Of a stretch of 16,586 nt of DNA, positions 1-6,530 are shown in pieces. The notes below the pieces were generated by a model that was given only the letters and a program-made list of their open reading frames with translations, was not told where the DNA came from and ran no database searches. Position 1 is the stretch's first letter. Every line of letters starts with the position of its first letter. Origin of the DNA: an uncultured bacterium (lineage in GTDB: Bacteria; Verrucomicrobiota; Kiritimatiellia; CAIKKV01; CAITUY01); NCBI GenBank assembly GCA_903934155.1, contig CAIZMS010000253.1:1-16586 (forward strand), written 5' to 3'. Made by a program: the position numbers and the translations under genes.

Positions 1-2
1 AT

Positions 3-224
3 GTTCGGGGGGTTGGGGGGGGGGGGCGAGCAAAGCTCGCCATTCCTGATCAGTGCCACTACATCCACGTCGCGGGTAGTCCGCGGAATCAAGCCGGTGA
101 GAATCAAGGCGGATCCGCCACAGATGACAACACCAATAGGATGGCTCTGGTTCTCCGCCAACCGGATAGCCAGCGATCTCAAAGCCAGCTCAAGCGTGCT
201 TCGGTCTAAATTCGTATATTTCAT
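3..224 (-). CDS. Nucleotidyltransferase-like protein (DUF6036-type), N-terminal part
   Basis: Reading the minus strand from the ATG at 222-224 gives 74 codons without a stop, and the gene continues past the left edge. The visible part is an N-terminal helix (residues 5-24), then a segment with CGGSALILTG at about 35-44 and TTRDVDVV at 49-56. A GGSAL turn followed by a TRDVD acidic patch is the usual nucleotidyltransferase-fold signature of DUF6036/AbiEii-like proteins, where the acidic residues bind metal. Such proteins are often accessory or toxin-antitoxin components; the role here is inferred only. The segment after GELCS is proline-rich and encoded by a C12 tract. The Shine-Dalgarno is weak (GGATAA just upstream). 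Family assignment is fairly likely; function is unknown. Confidence 0.6.
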   Translation of the reverse strand, partial: MKYTNLDRSTLELALRSLAIRLAENQSHPIGVVICGGSALILTGLIPRTTRDVDVVALIRNGELCSPPPPNPPN

Positions 225-250
225 TTATATTATCCACTATGACTGCAATA

Positions 251-278
251 AATGTATCATATTGATATTAGGCGTCAA
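251..278 (-). promoter_or_regulatory. Candidate promoter for the nucleotidyltransferase-like gene
   Basis: On the minus strand TTGACG (273-278) is followed after 16 bases by TACATT (251-256), in AT-rich DNA 27 bases upstream of the start codon. The -35 box is good and the -10 box matches 4 of 6 consensus positions. This is a sequence match only. Confidence 0.35.
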
Positions 279-348
279 CTCTCTTTCTTTCAATCGCGAT
301 AAGCCCCTTTGCCTACTCGACTCGTGAAATCCTCTTGAAAGAAGATGT

Positions 349-396
349 AGAGGGGGAGGAGCAGGGAAACATAACTTCTTCATCTCCTCCCCCTCT
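349..396. repeat. 13-bp inverted repeat, terminator-like
   Basis: AGAGGGGGAGGAG (349-361) is exactly complementary to CTCCTCCCCCTCT (384-396), with a 22-base loop. TTTATA follows on the plus strand. The stem is strong but purine-only on one arm, and the T-run is short, so it could be a weak intrinsic terminator or simply a structural repeat. No plus-strand gene ends just before it. Confidence 0.4.
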
Positions 397-412
397 TTAT
401 ATTCCTCCAAGA

Positions 413-469
413 AACCGTGGCGTTTATTTTGGCCACGGTATTCCCGTGGGCGAAATAAACGCCACGGTT
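413..469. repeat. Nested hairpin: 17-bp perfect arms plus inner 6-bp stem
   Basis: AACCGTGGCGTTTATTT (413-429) is the exact reverse complement of 453-469. Inside it, CCACGG (433-438) pairs with CCGTGG (444-449) around a 5-base loop. The arm sequence AACCGTGGCGT recurs at 937-947, which ties this hairpin to the element at 780-968 and suggests one family of REP-like palindromes. It is not followed by a T-run on either strand, so a terminator is less likely. Confidence 0.7.
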
Positions 470-486
470 GTATTCTCTTCTTTGGG

Positions 487-508
487 CTCCGTAGCCTTGG
501 CGAAGGAG
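487..508. repeat. Short dispersed-repeat-like palindromic motif
   Basis: The sequence around TCCGTAGCCTTGGCGAAGGA has complementary CTCC/GGAG ends and a GCC-TT-GGC core. I recall closely similar motifs as high-copy intergenic repeats in PVC genomes; that recollection is unverified here. Only one copy is seen in this window. Confidence 0.35.
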
Positions 509-779
509 GCTCTGAGACTCCGTGATCTCAAGCCTGGTACTCCAGGCGGGTGGTGAATCTTAATTCCCCGCTTCAAGGAAGCCTGTCCTTGTGACGAAAA
601 AAACACCCCCTTTGCGGGAATTTGCACCCTTGTCGAACTTCGGGGAGAGTGGGACAATAGAGCCAGATAAAGATGAGATTGTGCTTGTGGCACAAGCAGC
701 CCGGTTCAGTACGGGAACCCAAGGTTGTCAGGGACGGGGGGCGGATTAATCAGGATGGGAGGACGAGTCATGAAAACAT

Positions 780-968
780 TCCACTGGCGTCCCATAGGAC
801 GCCGGTTGCTGGGTTGTTGATTGTTAGTTATTGGGAAATGCATGAATTTGAGCGCCATTTCACTCGAGGGCATTTTCGATTTCTCCATTCTTTAATTTCT
901 CCGTTTTCCCTAACAACCAACAACCTGTAACTCAACAACCGTGGCGTCCCTATGGGACGCCAGTGAAG
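780..968. repeat. Element with ~60-bp imperfect inverted ends, each carrying a hairpin (REP doublet/BIME-like)
   Basis: The left end contains ACTGGCGTCC (783-792), a 4-base loop and GGACGCCGGT (797-806). The right end contains TGGCGTCCC (942-950), TAT and GGGACGCCA (954-962). The right end read in reverse complement (CACTGGCGTCCCATAGGGAC, then GCCACGGTTGTTGAG) aligns with the left end through the following TTG-rich stretch (about 804-837 against 900-938), with small indels. The unit is therefore two palindromic repeats in opposite orientation with a ~65-base AT-richer core that encodes nothing recognisable. It could be a BIME-type REP pair or a tiny non-autonomous mobile element; target duplications are not obvious. 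Confidence 0.65.
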
Positions 969-1004
969 TAAAATCAAAGTTGTGGCCTCGAAATATCTAA
1001 GGGA

Positions 1005-1136
1005 GGGGGCTGTCTGGTGAACCGCAAGGCACTCATGGGTCGCAATCGCGCGACCGGCGCAACAATCAAGATCCCTGCCAAGCGCGTGGTGAAATTCCGC
1101 ATCGCCAAAGCCTGCAAGGATGCGATCCTGGGCTGA
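1005..1136 (+). pseudogene. HU-family DNA-binding protein, C-terminal remnant
   Basis: One frame ending at TGA 1134-1136 reads NRKALMGRNRATGATIKI, then PAKRVVKFRIAKACKDAILG. This is the DNA-binding arm and C-terminal helix of HU/IHF-type proteins (family pattern NRKAR-GRNP-TG--I-IPA followed by a V-KF---KALKDAV-like segment). The N-terminal dimerisation half is missing: an in-frame TAA at 969-971 and the repeat element end lie immediately upstream, and recognisable homology starts near 1005-1017. The characteristic GFG-F turn is degraded to GGGCL. No start codon or ribosome-binding site fits an intact protein, so this is a broken copy, possibly truncated by the neighbouring repeat element. 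Confidence 0.7.
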
Positions 1137-1176
1137 TTTGCGCGATGATCCGTTGGGATGGCGGAAACTGTCAGGG

Positions 1177-1728
1177 CTAAGTTTTTAGCTGATCCAGTCG
1201 GCGGAGTCCGAGTCCGAGCAGTGCGGCAAATCCAAGAACAGGAACTCTTCCCTGATCCAGGGCCTGTTCCAGCTCCTCTCGGGTGAGGTGAAGCAACTCC
1301 TGTTCTTCCAGATCGCCGCCGGTTTTTACGCCGTCCTCCCGTGCATCCAGGGCGAGGAATAAATGCGCTTTCCCCGCGCCACGGTTGCTGTCCACCACAT
1401 ATGAACCCAGCGGGTGCCATTCATCGGAGACAAACCCCGTCTCCTCCTGAAGCTCCCGTTTCGCGGCAGTCAAGGGATCCTCTCCAGGCTCCAGGTAGCC
1501 GCCCGGGGGGGCCAGGCTCGGCACGGGCACGGCATACTTGATCTGTCGGAAACATAAATATGTCCCACTGGTGGTGCGGGCAAGAATGTTGGCATATTCG
1601 GGTGTCTTGATCCAGGTCCAGTCATCTATCACCCGACCGTCGGGAAGTTCAACGGAATGCAATTCGACTTTCAGGAATAGGTTGGGGGCAAGGGCCGTTT
1701 TCCGTGAAAGTGTTTTCCAAGGCTTCAT
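1177..1728 (-). CDS. Nudix hydrolase (ADP-ribose/NDP-sugar pyrophosphatase-like)
   Basis: This 183-aa protein carries a complete Nudix box at residues 77-99 (GX5EX7REUXEEXGU), with G77, E83, R91, E92, E95, E96 and G98 all present; the glutamates bind the catalytic metal. An N-terminal strand region (15-60) precedes the box, as in the ADP-ribose pyrophosphatase and GDP-mannose pyrophosphatase group, which cleave NDP-sugars to NMP and sugar phosphate. The start is supported by AGGA about 8 bases upstream. It lies 54 bases after the guanylyltransferase-like gene on the same strand and is probably co-transcribed. A GDP-sugar substrate is suggested by context only; ADP-ribose or another nucleotide is equally possible. 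No clear terminator follows. Confidence 0.85.
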   Translation of the reverse strand: MKPWKTLSRKTALAPNLFLKVELHSVELPDGRVIDDWTWIKTPEYANILARTTSGTYLCFRQIKYAVPVPSLAPPGGYLEPGEDPLTAAKRELQEETGFVSDEWHPLGSYVVDSNRGAGKAHLFLALDAREDGVKTGGDLEEQELLHLTREELEQALDQGRVPVLGFAALLGLGLRRLDQLKT

Positions 1729-1782
1729 TTATCTATCCTGCCATAAGGATTTCTGGCATTCAAGGTATCGCGTCCGCAGGGT

Positions 1783-3402
1783 TCAGGGGGTGGAGTCACG
1801 ACGTGCATAAAACGCATTCTGGTTTGTCATCAGGGCGACTTCTGCCGCGCTGTATCGGTCAGCCTTCAGAAATGCCTTCTTCTGTTGGACGGTGGCGTGT
1901 TGGACGTCGAACAACCACAGCCAGTCGCTGTATTCCGCGTGATGTTTCACGGCGGGGAAAACGCGCGCATCCCAAAGGCTCTGCTTAGCCACGACCGCCC
2001 CGGTACCCCAGGCGGAATCGGGATCGAGCCCAGCTGACTCGAGCCAGGCAAGCAGGGGAAGGCCGCAGAGGGTGCCGCCTTTCTCCACGCTGTCTTTGAA
2101 GGTGTCGGAGATGCCGTAGCACCGTATGAAGTGCACGCTGGCGCCTTGCCGGTCATAACCGGGCACAATCTCCAGGCAGGCATTGGCCGGCAGGGTTATC
2201 GGGGTGTTGATATCAGCCCCGACGACGACATTGAAGCCCGTCAAGTGCAGTGTCGAGGTGAGTGTGCAGCCTTCCACCCAGGAGTTGGGACCGGTGATTT
2301 TCGCCTTGCCCGACAGTCGGGTGTTCAGGGCGAGATGGGTCGTGACAGGGGCTTTTCCCGTGTCCTGTTGCAGGAGTTCGAGTCCGCTGGAGATCAGTTG
2401 CTTCGTGGTGCCGAAATGCATGAATCGGCAGGATGGGACCACCTGGAGGTGAAAGGGCATGGGCCGTAACGCCAGAAAAACGGGGCCCAAGACGGAGTCT
2501 TCCCAGGAGGATCCACTTTCACGCGCGCTACGGATGTAATGCGCAAGGGTGGCGTCTGACCCGAGCGCACAGCAGATTTCGCGATAGAGATCGAGTCCGC
2601 GCGACAGGATGAGTTCCTCGATGGCGGGGGCCCAGGTGAATCGTCCGTCGGATCCCCGGGCAATCTCAAAAGCCTTGAACAGGAGGAGTACGGCGGCGGC
2701 ATCAAAACTCATGACGCCCATGTCCAGTGCCGATTGGCCGGCGGCGTTGATAGCGCCGGACTTCGCTTGAGTCTCGGGGCTTGGTTTTTGAAGATAGCAT
2801 GTGACGCGGTCGCCATCCGGGACAAAGACCCCATGTTTGCTGGAGTGCTCAGGCGTATCAAGACAGGCGAGCGCCGTCAGGCCCTGCAGATTCATTCTTA
2901 CGGAACTCGGGTCGAAATGAAGCAGCGCGTCCCCCGAGGCGACAAGAATCTGTCCGCTTCCCTGATGCGGGGCGGGCAGCGCAAGAAAGGAGGGGAGCAG
3001 ACGGTCAAAGAGAGTGGGGGCGATCACCGGGGTGGATTTTCCGGGGACCGGGATGAAAATCTTACCGCAGGGGCCATACGCGGGCAGGCGGCGGGAGTCG
3101 CCGCCTGCATGAATGACCATGATGCGCAGACGGTTCAGGATGGCTTCAATGGTCTGAACCGGGGTTGACGTGGATGGGGAGAGTGGCGCCTGTTCCCGGT
3201 CCAGCACACGCATGATGCAGAGCAAGGTGCTGCCCCCGCTTCCGATCCGCTTCCCGCCTGGATCAGTCACCACCATCACGGTGCGGAATTGGGGTAATAA
3301 GCCAAGGGCCTGGCGATGGTCCAGTTGCTTTTCGTAGGCAGAGCCCTGAGCCTCATTGGAGGCGGTGACAATCAAGTAATCCCAAGGTATTGATGACGTC
3401 AT
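1783..3402 (-). CDS. L-fucose-1-phosphate guanylyltransferase-like protein (stand-alone)
   Basis: This 539-aa protein resembles the pyrophosphorylase half of bifunctional FKP and eukaryotic FPGT (fucose-1-phosphate guanylyltransferase), which form GDP-L-fucose from GTP and L-fucose-1-phosphate. The nucleotide-binding GSGGST turn is at residues 54-59, and AGGDSRRLPAYGPCGK at 99-114 is nearly diagnostic for the family, with the Arg-Arg and Lys contacting phosphates. After about residue 350, repeats such as WVEGCTLTSTL suggest the usual beta-helix domain. Length matches the isolated domain (about 500-600 aa); the C-terminal fucokinase domain of FKP is absent. AGGA lies about 9 bases before the start codon. 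The exact sugar (fucose, galactose or another) cannot be read from sequence. The Nudix gene follows; the AraC gene precedes. Confidence 0.8.
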   Translation of the reverse strand: MTSSIPWDYLIVTASNEAQGSAYEKQLDHRQALGLLPQFRTVMVVTDPGGKRIGSGGSTLLCIMRVLDREQAPLSPSTSTPVQTIEAILNRLRIMVIHAGGDSRRLPAYGPCGKIFIPVPGKSTPVIAPTLFDRLLPSFLALPAPHQGSGQILVASGDALLHFDPSSVRMNLQGLTALACLDTPEHSSKHGVFVPDGDRVTCYLQKPSPETQAKSGAINAAGQSALDMGVMSFDAAAVLLLFKAFEIARGSDGRFTWAPAIEELILSRGLDLYREICCALGSDATLAHYIRSARESGSSWEDSVLGPVFLALRPMPFHLQVVPSCRFMHFGTTKQLISSGLELLQQDTGKAPVTTHLALNTRLSGKAKITGPNSWVEGCTLTSTLHLTGFNVVVGADINTPITLPANACLEIVPGYDRQGASVHFIRCYGISDTFKDSVEKGGTLCGLPLLAWLESAGLDPDSAWGTGAVVAKQSLWDARVFPAVKHHAEYSDWLWLFDVQHATVQQKKAFLKADRYSAAEVALMTNQNAFYARRDSTP

Positions 3403-3453
3403 GGCGGTAGTCCTATTTTGTGCGGCTATCTATGTATGACTGGACTTTACAGA

Positions 3454-3474
3454 CATTCAGGGTTGGACTGAATG
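3454..3474. promoter_or_regulatory. 7-bp inverted repeat in the guanylyltransferase leader
   Basis: CATTCAG (3454-3460) and CTGAATG (3468-3474) are perfectly complementary around 7 bases, inside the 111-base gap between the AraC gene and the guanylyltransferase-like gene. It could be an operator or a hairpin. A second small palindrome, TTGACC-CCA-GGTCAA, lies at 3503-3517 across the AraC stop codon. Confidence 0.3.
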
Positions 3475-3513
3475 GAGATTCTTGACTGTTGCATGGATAA
3501 TTTTGACCCCAGG

Positions 3514-4386
3514 TCAACTTCCGGAACGAAAAGCCATAAACTCGCGTGGCGAGATCCCGTACAATTTGCGGAAAAGCCGCGAGAAATGAAAAGGATCCTT
3601 GAAGTCCAGTTCCTGGGCGACTTGTTTAATGAGAACGCCCTCGCGATGCAGTCGGCGGATCGCCTCATCCATTTTCAGTCGCAGCAGGAATTGATAGGGC
3701 GTCAGGGTGTCATATCGCGAAAACAAACGGCAGAGATAGGCGACGTCCAGATGGCATTCGCCGGCAATCTGGTTTAGCGTACTGAGTTCCAGGAAGTGTT
3801 CCGCAATGTACTGCCGACAACGCTGGTAAGAGCCAAAGGCAAAGGAATGGGGGGAATCGGCCAGGGGATCCGCCGTTTGTGCAATTTTAAAAAGCAAATG
3901 TTCAAGAATGGCCTTGCAGGCGGGGAGATGGAATCGCGAGTGTTGCTGGGCGGTATCGATGAGGTCGTCGAACAGCACCATGACGTCCTTGGCGGCCGAG
4001 GTGGTGATCATGGCGCCGGGTGCCAGTCCCAATTCCTTGAGCAGACGGGCCGCCGCAAGGCCCGCAAAGTCCACGAAGTATTTGATCAGCGGGCGTTTGG
4101 CGTCAGTGACTATTTGATGACGGATACCCGGCCCATAGGTGAAGACCATTCCGGGATGGATGTCATGCTTGGACTTATTGAGGGTTAGCGATCCCTTGCC
4201 GCCGGAAATGAATTCGAGGGAATAATAGGGGAAGGTGGATCGTTTGATCCGGTATGCGGGTGTGCAGTGCTCAACTCCGCCACAGACCACGCTCAGCTGG
4301 CTTTTGGGTGATGGCTTGAGATCCAGGTAAAACCGCCGGGCGCTGGAGACTTGCTCTGAAAAGAAAATGGGATCACCTTTGTCCAT
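3514..4386 (-). CDS. AraC-family transcriptional regulator
   Basis: This 290-aa protein has an N-terminal cupin-like sensing domain (about 20-110; HPGMVFTYGPGIRH at 77-90 is typical of the AraC ligand-binding barrel) and a C-terminal pair of helix-turn-helix motifs. The first is at about 202-223, the second at 251-273, with the family signature running through FHFSRLFRKLYGISPREF (266-283). Such proteins usually sense a sugar and activate adjacent operons. It is divergent from the epimerase gene and upstream of the guanylyltransferase-like gene, so it probably controls both sides; the ligand is plausibly the sugar handled by these enzymes. AAGGTG upstream supports the start. Family is secure; target and ligand are inferred. 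Confidence 0.9.
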   Translation of the reverse strand: MDKGDPIFFSEQVSSARRFYLDLKPSPKSQLSVVCGGVEHCTPAYRIKRSTFPYYSLEFISGGKGSLTLNKSKHDIHPGMVFTYGPGIRHQIVTDAKRPLIKYFVDFAGLAAARLLKELGLAPGAMITTSAAKDVMVLFDDLIDTAQQHSRFHLPACKAILEHLLFKIAQTADPLADSPHSFAFGSYQRCRQYIAEHFLELSTLNQIAGECHLDVAYLCRLFSRYDTLTPYQFLLRLKMDEAIRRLHREGVLIKQVAQELDFKDPFHFSRLFRKLYGISPREFMAFRSGS

Positions 4387-4459
4387 GTCGGCACCTTAAG
4401 ACGCCCCGCCAAATTCTTCAAGGTCAATAATAGGCAGGTATTGGACAAGATCAGCTATT

Positions 4460-4477
4460 CGCTCCGCGGGCGGAGCG
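4460..4477. promoter_or_regulatory. 8-2-8 palindrome in the divergent AraC/epimerase region
   Basis: CGCTCCGC-GG-GCGGAGCG lies in the 189-base region between the divergent regulator and epimerase genes. It is a candidate regulator site or leader hairpin. A weak -10 box, TATAAC (4543-4548), lies downstream towards the epimerase without a convincing -35. Confidence 0.35.
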
Positions 4478-4575
4478 GCGTACTATTTGAGTCAGAAAAA
4501 CAATCTTGGAGAGTGCGCTTCTGGTGGAGTCGCTCTGAGGGCTATAACATCACCATAAACAAAAAGAAGGATGCG

Positions 4576-5619
4576 ATGAAAAATCAAAAAACGAGCGGGG
4601 AACTTGTGCGGCCGGGTAAAGATGAGTTGATCGTGGTGGGAGGGGCAGGCGGGTTTATCGGAGGATCGCTGATCCGATATTTCTATAATAAAGGTTACCG
4701 GAATCTCCGGGCAATCGACAAAAAGCCTTTGCCCGCCTGGTATCAGACCACTCCGGGTGTGCAAAACCTGGTGCTTGACCTGAGCGAAGAGGCGAACTGC
4801 AAACGCGCCTGCGAAGGGGCGGTCGAGGTCTACAACCTGGCGGCAGACATGGGCGGCATGGGTTTTATCGAAAAGAACCGCATTGAGTGTCTGCGCAGCA
4901 TCCTGATCAACACGCATATGGTTGAGCAGGCCTGGCGCGCCGGAGCGAGACGGTTCTTCTTCTCGTCCTCCGCCTGCGCCTACAACACCGACATCCAGAA
5001 GGATCCGAATGTCAAGGCCCTGAAGGAAAGCGATGCCTATCCGGCCATGGCCGAGCGCGGGTACGGCTGGGAGAAACTGATCTCGGAGATGTTCTGCCAG
5101 GAATACTGGCATGAGCGGGGCATGAAGACCTTTATCGCCCGCTTCCACAATGTGTATGGACCGGTGGGAACCTGGGATGGCGGCCGCGAAAAGGCTCCGG
5201 CGGCGATTGCCCGAAAGGTGATTGAGGCCAAGGACAAGAAGACAGGGTTCGTCAATATCTGGGGCGATGGCACCCAGACCCGCAGCTTCATGTACATTGA
5301 CGATTGTGTGAAGGGGATCGATATGATCACCCATTGCGACGACCTGATTGCCACACCCATCAACCTGGGCTCGAGTGAACTCATCAGCATCAACAGGCTG
5401 GTGGATATCGCCGAGAAGGTGGGCGGAGTGAAGCTGAAGCGCAATTACCAGCTGGATGCGCCCAAGGGCGTGGCCGGGCGTAACAGCGACAACACCTTCA
5501 TTAAGAAGGTGCTCAAGTGGGAACCCGGCACCCCGTTCAGCGTCGGGCTGGCCAAGACCTATACCTGGATCGAGAAGCAGTACATGGCCCGCAAGAAGGG
5601 GTCCCGCATCGTCGAGTAA
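4576..5619 (+). CDS. GDP-mannose 3,5-epimerase
   Basis: This 347-aa extended SDR enzyme is predicted to convert GDP-D-mannose to GDP-L-galactose (and GDP-L-gulose) in the cytoplasm. The Rossmann NAD turn GGAGGFIGG is at residues 22-30. Near-diagnostic GME motifs follow: NLAADMGGMGFI (87-98), SSAC (131-134) with the catalytic Ser and Cys, YGWEK (163-167) as the YxxxK pair, GTWDGGREKAPAA (198-210), WGDGTQTRSF (229-238) and GRNSDNT (301-307). These match plant GME closely. The start at 4576 is preferred over an in-frame ATG at 4441 because AAGAAGGA sits just upstream and homology begins soon after; the 45 upstream residues look non-coding. The GHMP-like gene starts one base after the stop, so the two are coupled. 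Confidence 0.92.
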   Translation: MKNQKTSGELVRPGKDELIVVGGAGGFIGGSLIRYFYNKGYRNLRAIDKKPLPAWYQTTPGVQNLVLDLSEEANCKRACEGAVEVYNLAADMGGMGFIEKNRIECLRSILINTHMVEQAWRAGARRFFFSSSACAYNTDIQKDPNVKALKESDAYPAMAERGYGWEKLISEMFCQEYWHERGMKTFIARFHNVYGPVGTWDGGREKAPAAIARKVIEAKDKKTGFVNIWGDGTQTRSFMYIDDCVKGIDMITHCDDLIATPINLGSSELISINRLVDIAEKVGGVKLKRNYQLDAPKGVAGRNSDNTFIKKVLKWEPGTPFSVGLAKTYTWIEKQYMARKKGSRIVE

Positions 5620-5620
5620 C

Positions 5621-6406
5621 ATGCAAAATAAACTCCAGGCAATAACCGGTCGGATTCCTGGTCGGATGGCGTTGGCGGGCGGCTGGATTGACCAGCCGTT
5701 CGTCTCCAAGCTCAATCCCACTCCTCCCGGATCCATGGTGGTGGTCGGGATTGAGCCTGATTTCCCCTTCATGGACCGGTGCGGGATGGCCACCAGTACT
5801 CGCAAGGTGGCCCGAAAGCTGTGGGGCAATAAACGTCCCAAGGGTGACCCAGCGAGCCTCGTCCGCGCCCTGTATGACGAGGAAAATAAGAGAACGAGCA
5901 CTCCGTCGGGGTCTCAGGACATGATCGGTCTGCTTTATCCCGGGGTGAATCGGTTGGACTACGAGGCCGCGCATGAAGGGGGGTATTACCCGGTTCACAT
6001 CGAAAGTAATACCGATCCCAAGGTGGCACGCTGGCTGGAGTCGGTGATCAGCATGGTCCCCGTGATGCCGCGACCGGATGGTTACGCTCCGCTGGGTGTC
6101 AAGAATCTGGATCCCAAGTGGATCCGCCGACTTGGACAGAGCGGCAAGGATTGCTATGACGCCATTATCCAGCGGAATGCTGTGAAACTGGGCGCCTCCA
6201 TGAATGAGTGCATGAAGTGCTGGGAGGCGATTCTGCCACGGACGGTGCGGCACCCTGCGATCAAGACCGATTTGATCGGCATCTTGAAGGCCTACCAGGC
6301 GGACAGCCATGGGGCCATGTATTCCGGTTGTGGCGGCGGATATCTCTATGTGGTTGCCGAGAAGCCTGTTCCGGGTGGGTTTCGAGTGCGGGTTCGAACC
6401 TTTTAG
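5621..6406 (+). CDS. Compact GHMP-kinase-like protein (fucokinase/heptokinase type)
   Basis: The 261-aa product has the outline of a GHMP small-molecule kinase. A motif-1-like segment GRMALAGGWIDQP is at 14-26 (compare the RIDLAGGWTDTP type of FKP and heptose kinases). A glycine/serine turn GMATST at 55-60 sits where the ATP loop is expected, SGSQDMIG at 96-103 recalls the QDQ motif, and the C-terminal glycine-rich MYSGCGGGYLYV is at 233-244. The chain is shorter than usual (about 320-360 aa): only about 40 residues separate motifs 1 and 2, and the ATP loop is weak, so activity is uncertain. It begins one base after the epimerase stop. A sugar 1-kinase feeding the guanylyltransferase-like enzyme is the natural hypothesis; a non-catalytic relative is possible. 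Confidence 0.65.
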   Translation: MQNKLQAITGRIPGRMALAGGWIDQPFVSKLNPTPPGSMVVVGIEPDFPFMDRCGMATSTRKVARKLWGNKRPKGDPASLVRALYDEENKRTSTPSGSQDMIGLLYPGVNRLDYEAAHEGGYYPVHIESNTDPKVARWLESVISMVPVMPRPDGYAPLGVKNLDPKWIRRLGQSGKDCYDAIIQRNAVKLGASMNECMKCWEAILPRTVRHPAIKTDLIGILKAYQADSHGAMYSGCGGGYLYVVAEKPVPGGFRVRVRTF

Positions 6407-6466
6407 TTATTTCAGCATGGAGCATGCGCTACGATCTTCCTCGGCCCGACCATCTTTTTGCTTGTC

Positions 6467-6494
6467 TTGACAGATTGCCGGGACGCACTAAAAT
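6467..6494 (+). promoter_or_regulatory. Sigma70-type promoter for the protein kinase
   Basis: TTGACA (6467-6472) is followed by a 16-base spacer and TAAAAT (6489-6494). The -35 is perfect and the -10 matches 5 of 6 positions. Transcription would start near 6501, about 30 bases before the kinase start codon. Confidence 0.65.
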
Positions 6495-6498
6495 CACC

Positions 6499-6523
6499 CT
6501 CTTTTTTATAAGTATAAAAAGAG
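6499..6523 (+). promoter_or_regulatory. AT-rich inverted repeat in the kinase 5' leader
   Basis: CTCTTTTTTATA (6499-6510) and TATAAAAAGAG (6513-6523) form a near-perfect palindrome (one extra T on the left). It covers the likely transcription start and the only purine run (AAAAAGAG) that could serve as ribosome-binding site for the kinase. It could be an operator or a leader hairpin that hides the site. Confidence 0.4.
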
Positions 6524-6530
6524 TTCATTC

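Larger units (their letters stand above)
225..1004. other. Intergenic stretch without a recognisable gene
   Basis: No convincing coding region lies here; open frames of 60-90 codons on both strands lack recognisable domains and partly read through hairpins. The stretch holds a minus-strand promoter, a G-rich/C-rich inverted repeat (349-396), a large nested hairpin (413-469), a short palindromic motif (487-508), a small hairpin with perfect 6-base arms (532-547) and the long inverted-repeat element (780-968). Between about 560 and 779 I see only small hairpins, such as one around 683-697. The density of palindromes fits a region that has accumulated repeats rather than a lost gene, apart from the HU remnant that follows. 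Confidence 0.55.

Noticed and set aside
1..327. 108-codon plus-strand frame at the left edge
   Set aside because: The minus strand encodes a recognisable nucleotidyltransferase segment; the plus frame has no domain.
560..779. Possible gene remnant or group II intron end around 660-730
   Set aside because: Small hairpins exist but no domain V-like structure, no reverse transcriptase and no recognisable protein fragment.
974..1420. 148-codon minus-strand frame over the HU remnant and Nudix end
   Set aside because: The Nudix frame and the HU-like plus-strand frame explain the sequence better.
4441..4575. Upstream in-frame ATG extending the epimerase by 45 residues
   Set aside because: No ribosome-binding site, includes the palindrome at 4460-4477, and the residues look non-coding; 4576 has AAGAAGGA before it.
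4492..5901. 469-codon open frame antisense to the epimerase
   Set aside because: The opposite strand encodes a clear GDP-mannose 3,5-epimerase with all motifs; the antisense frame is open because of biased codon use and shows no domain.
6385..6406. tRNA-like T-arm (GGTTCGAACC) at the end of the GHMP-like gene
   Set aside because: The loop matches TTCRANY but the flanking bases do not form a T-stem and no cloverleaf can be drawn; it is coding sequence.
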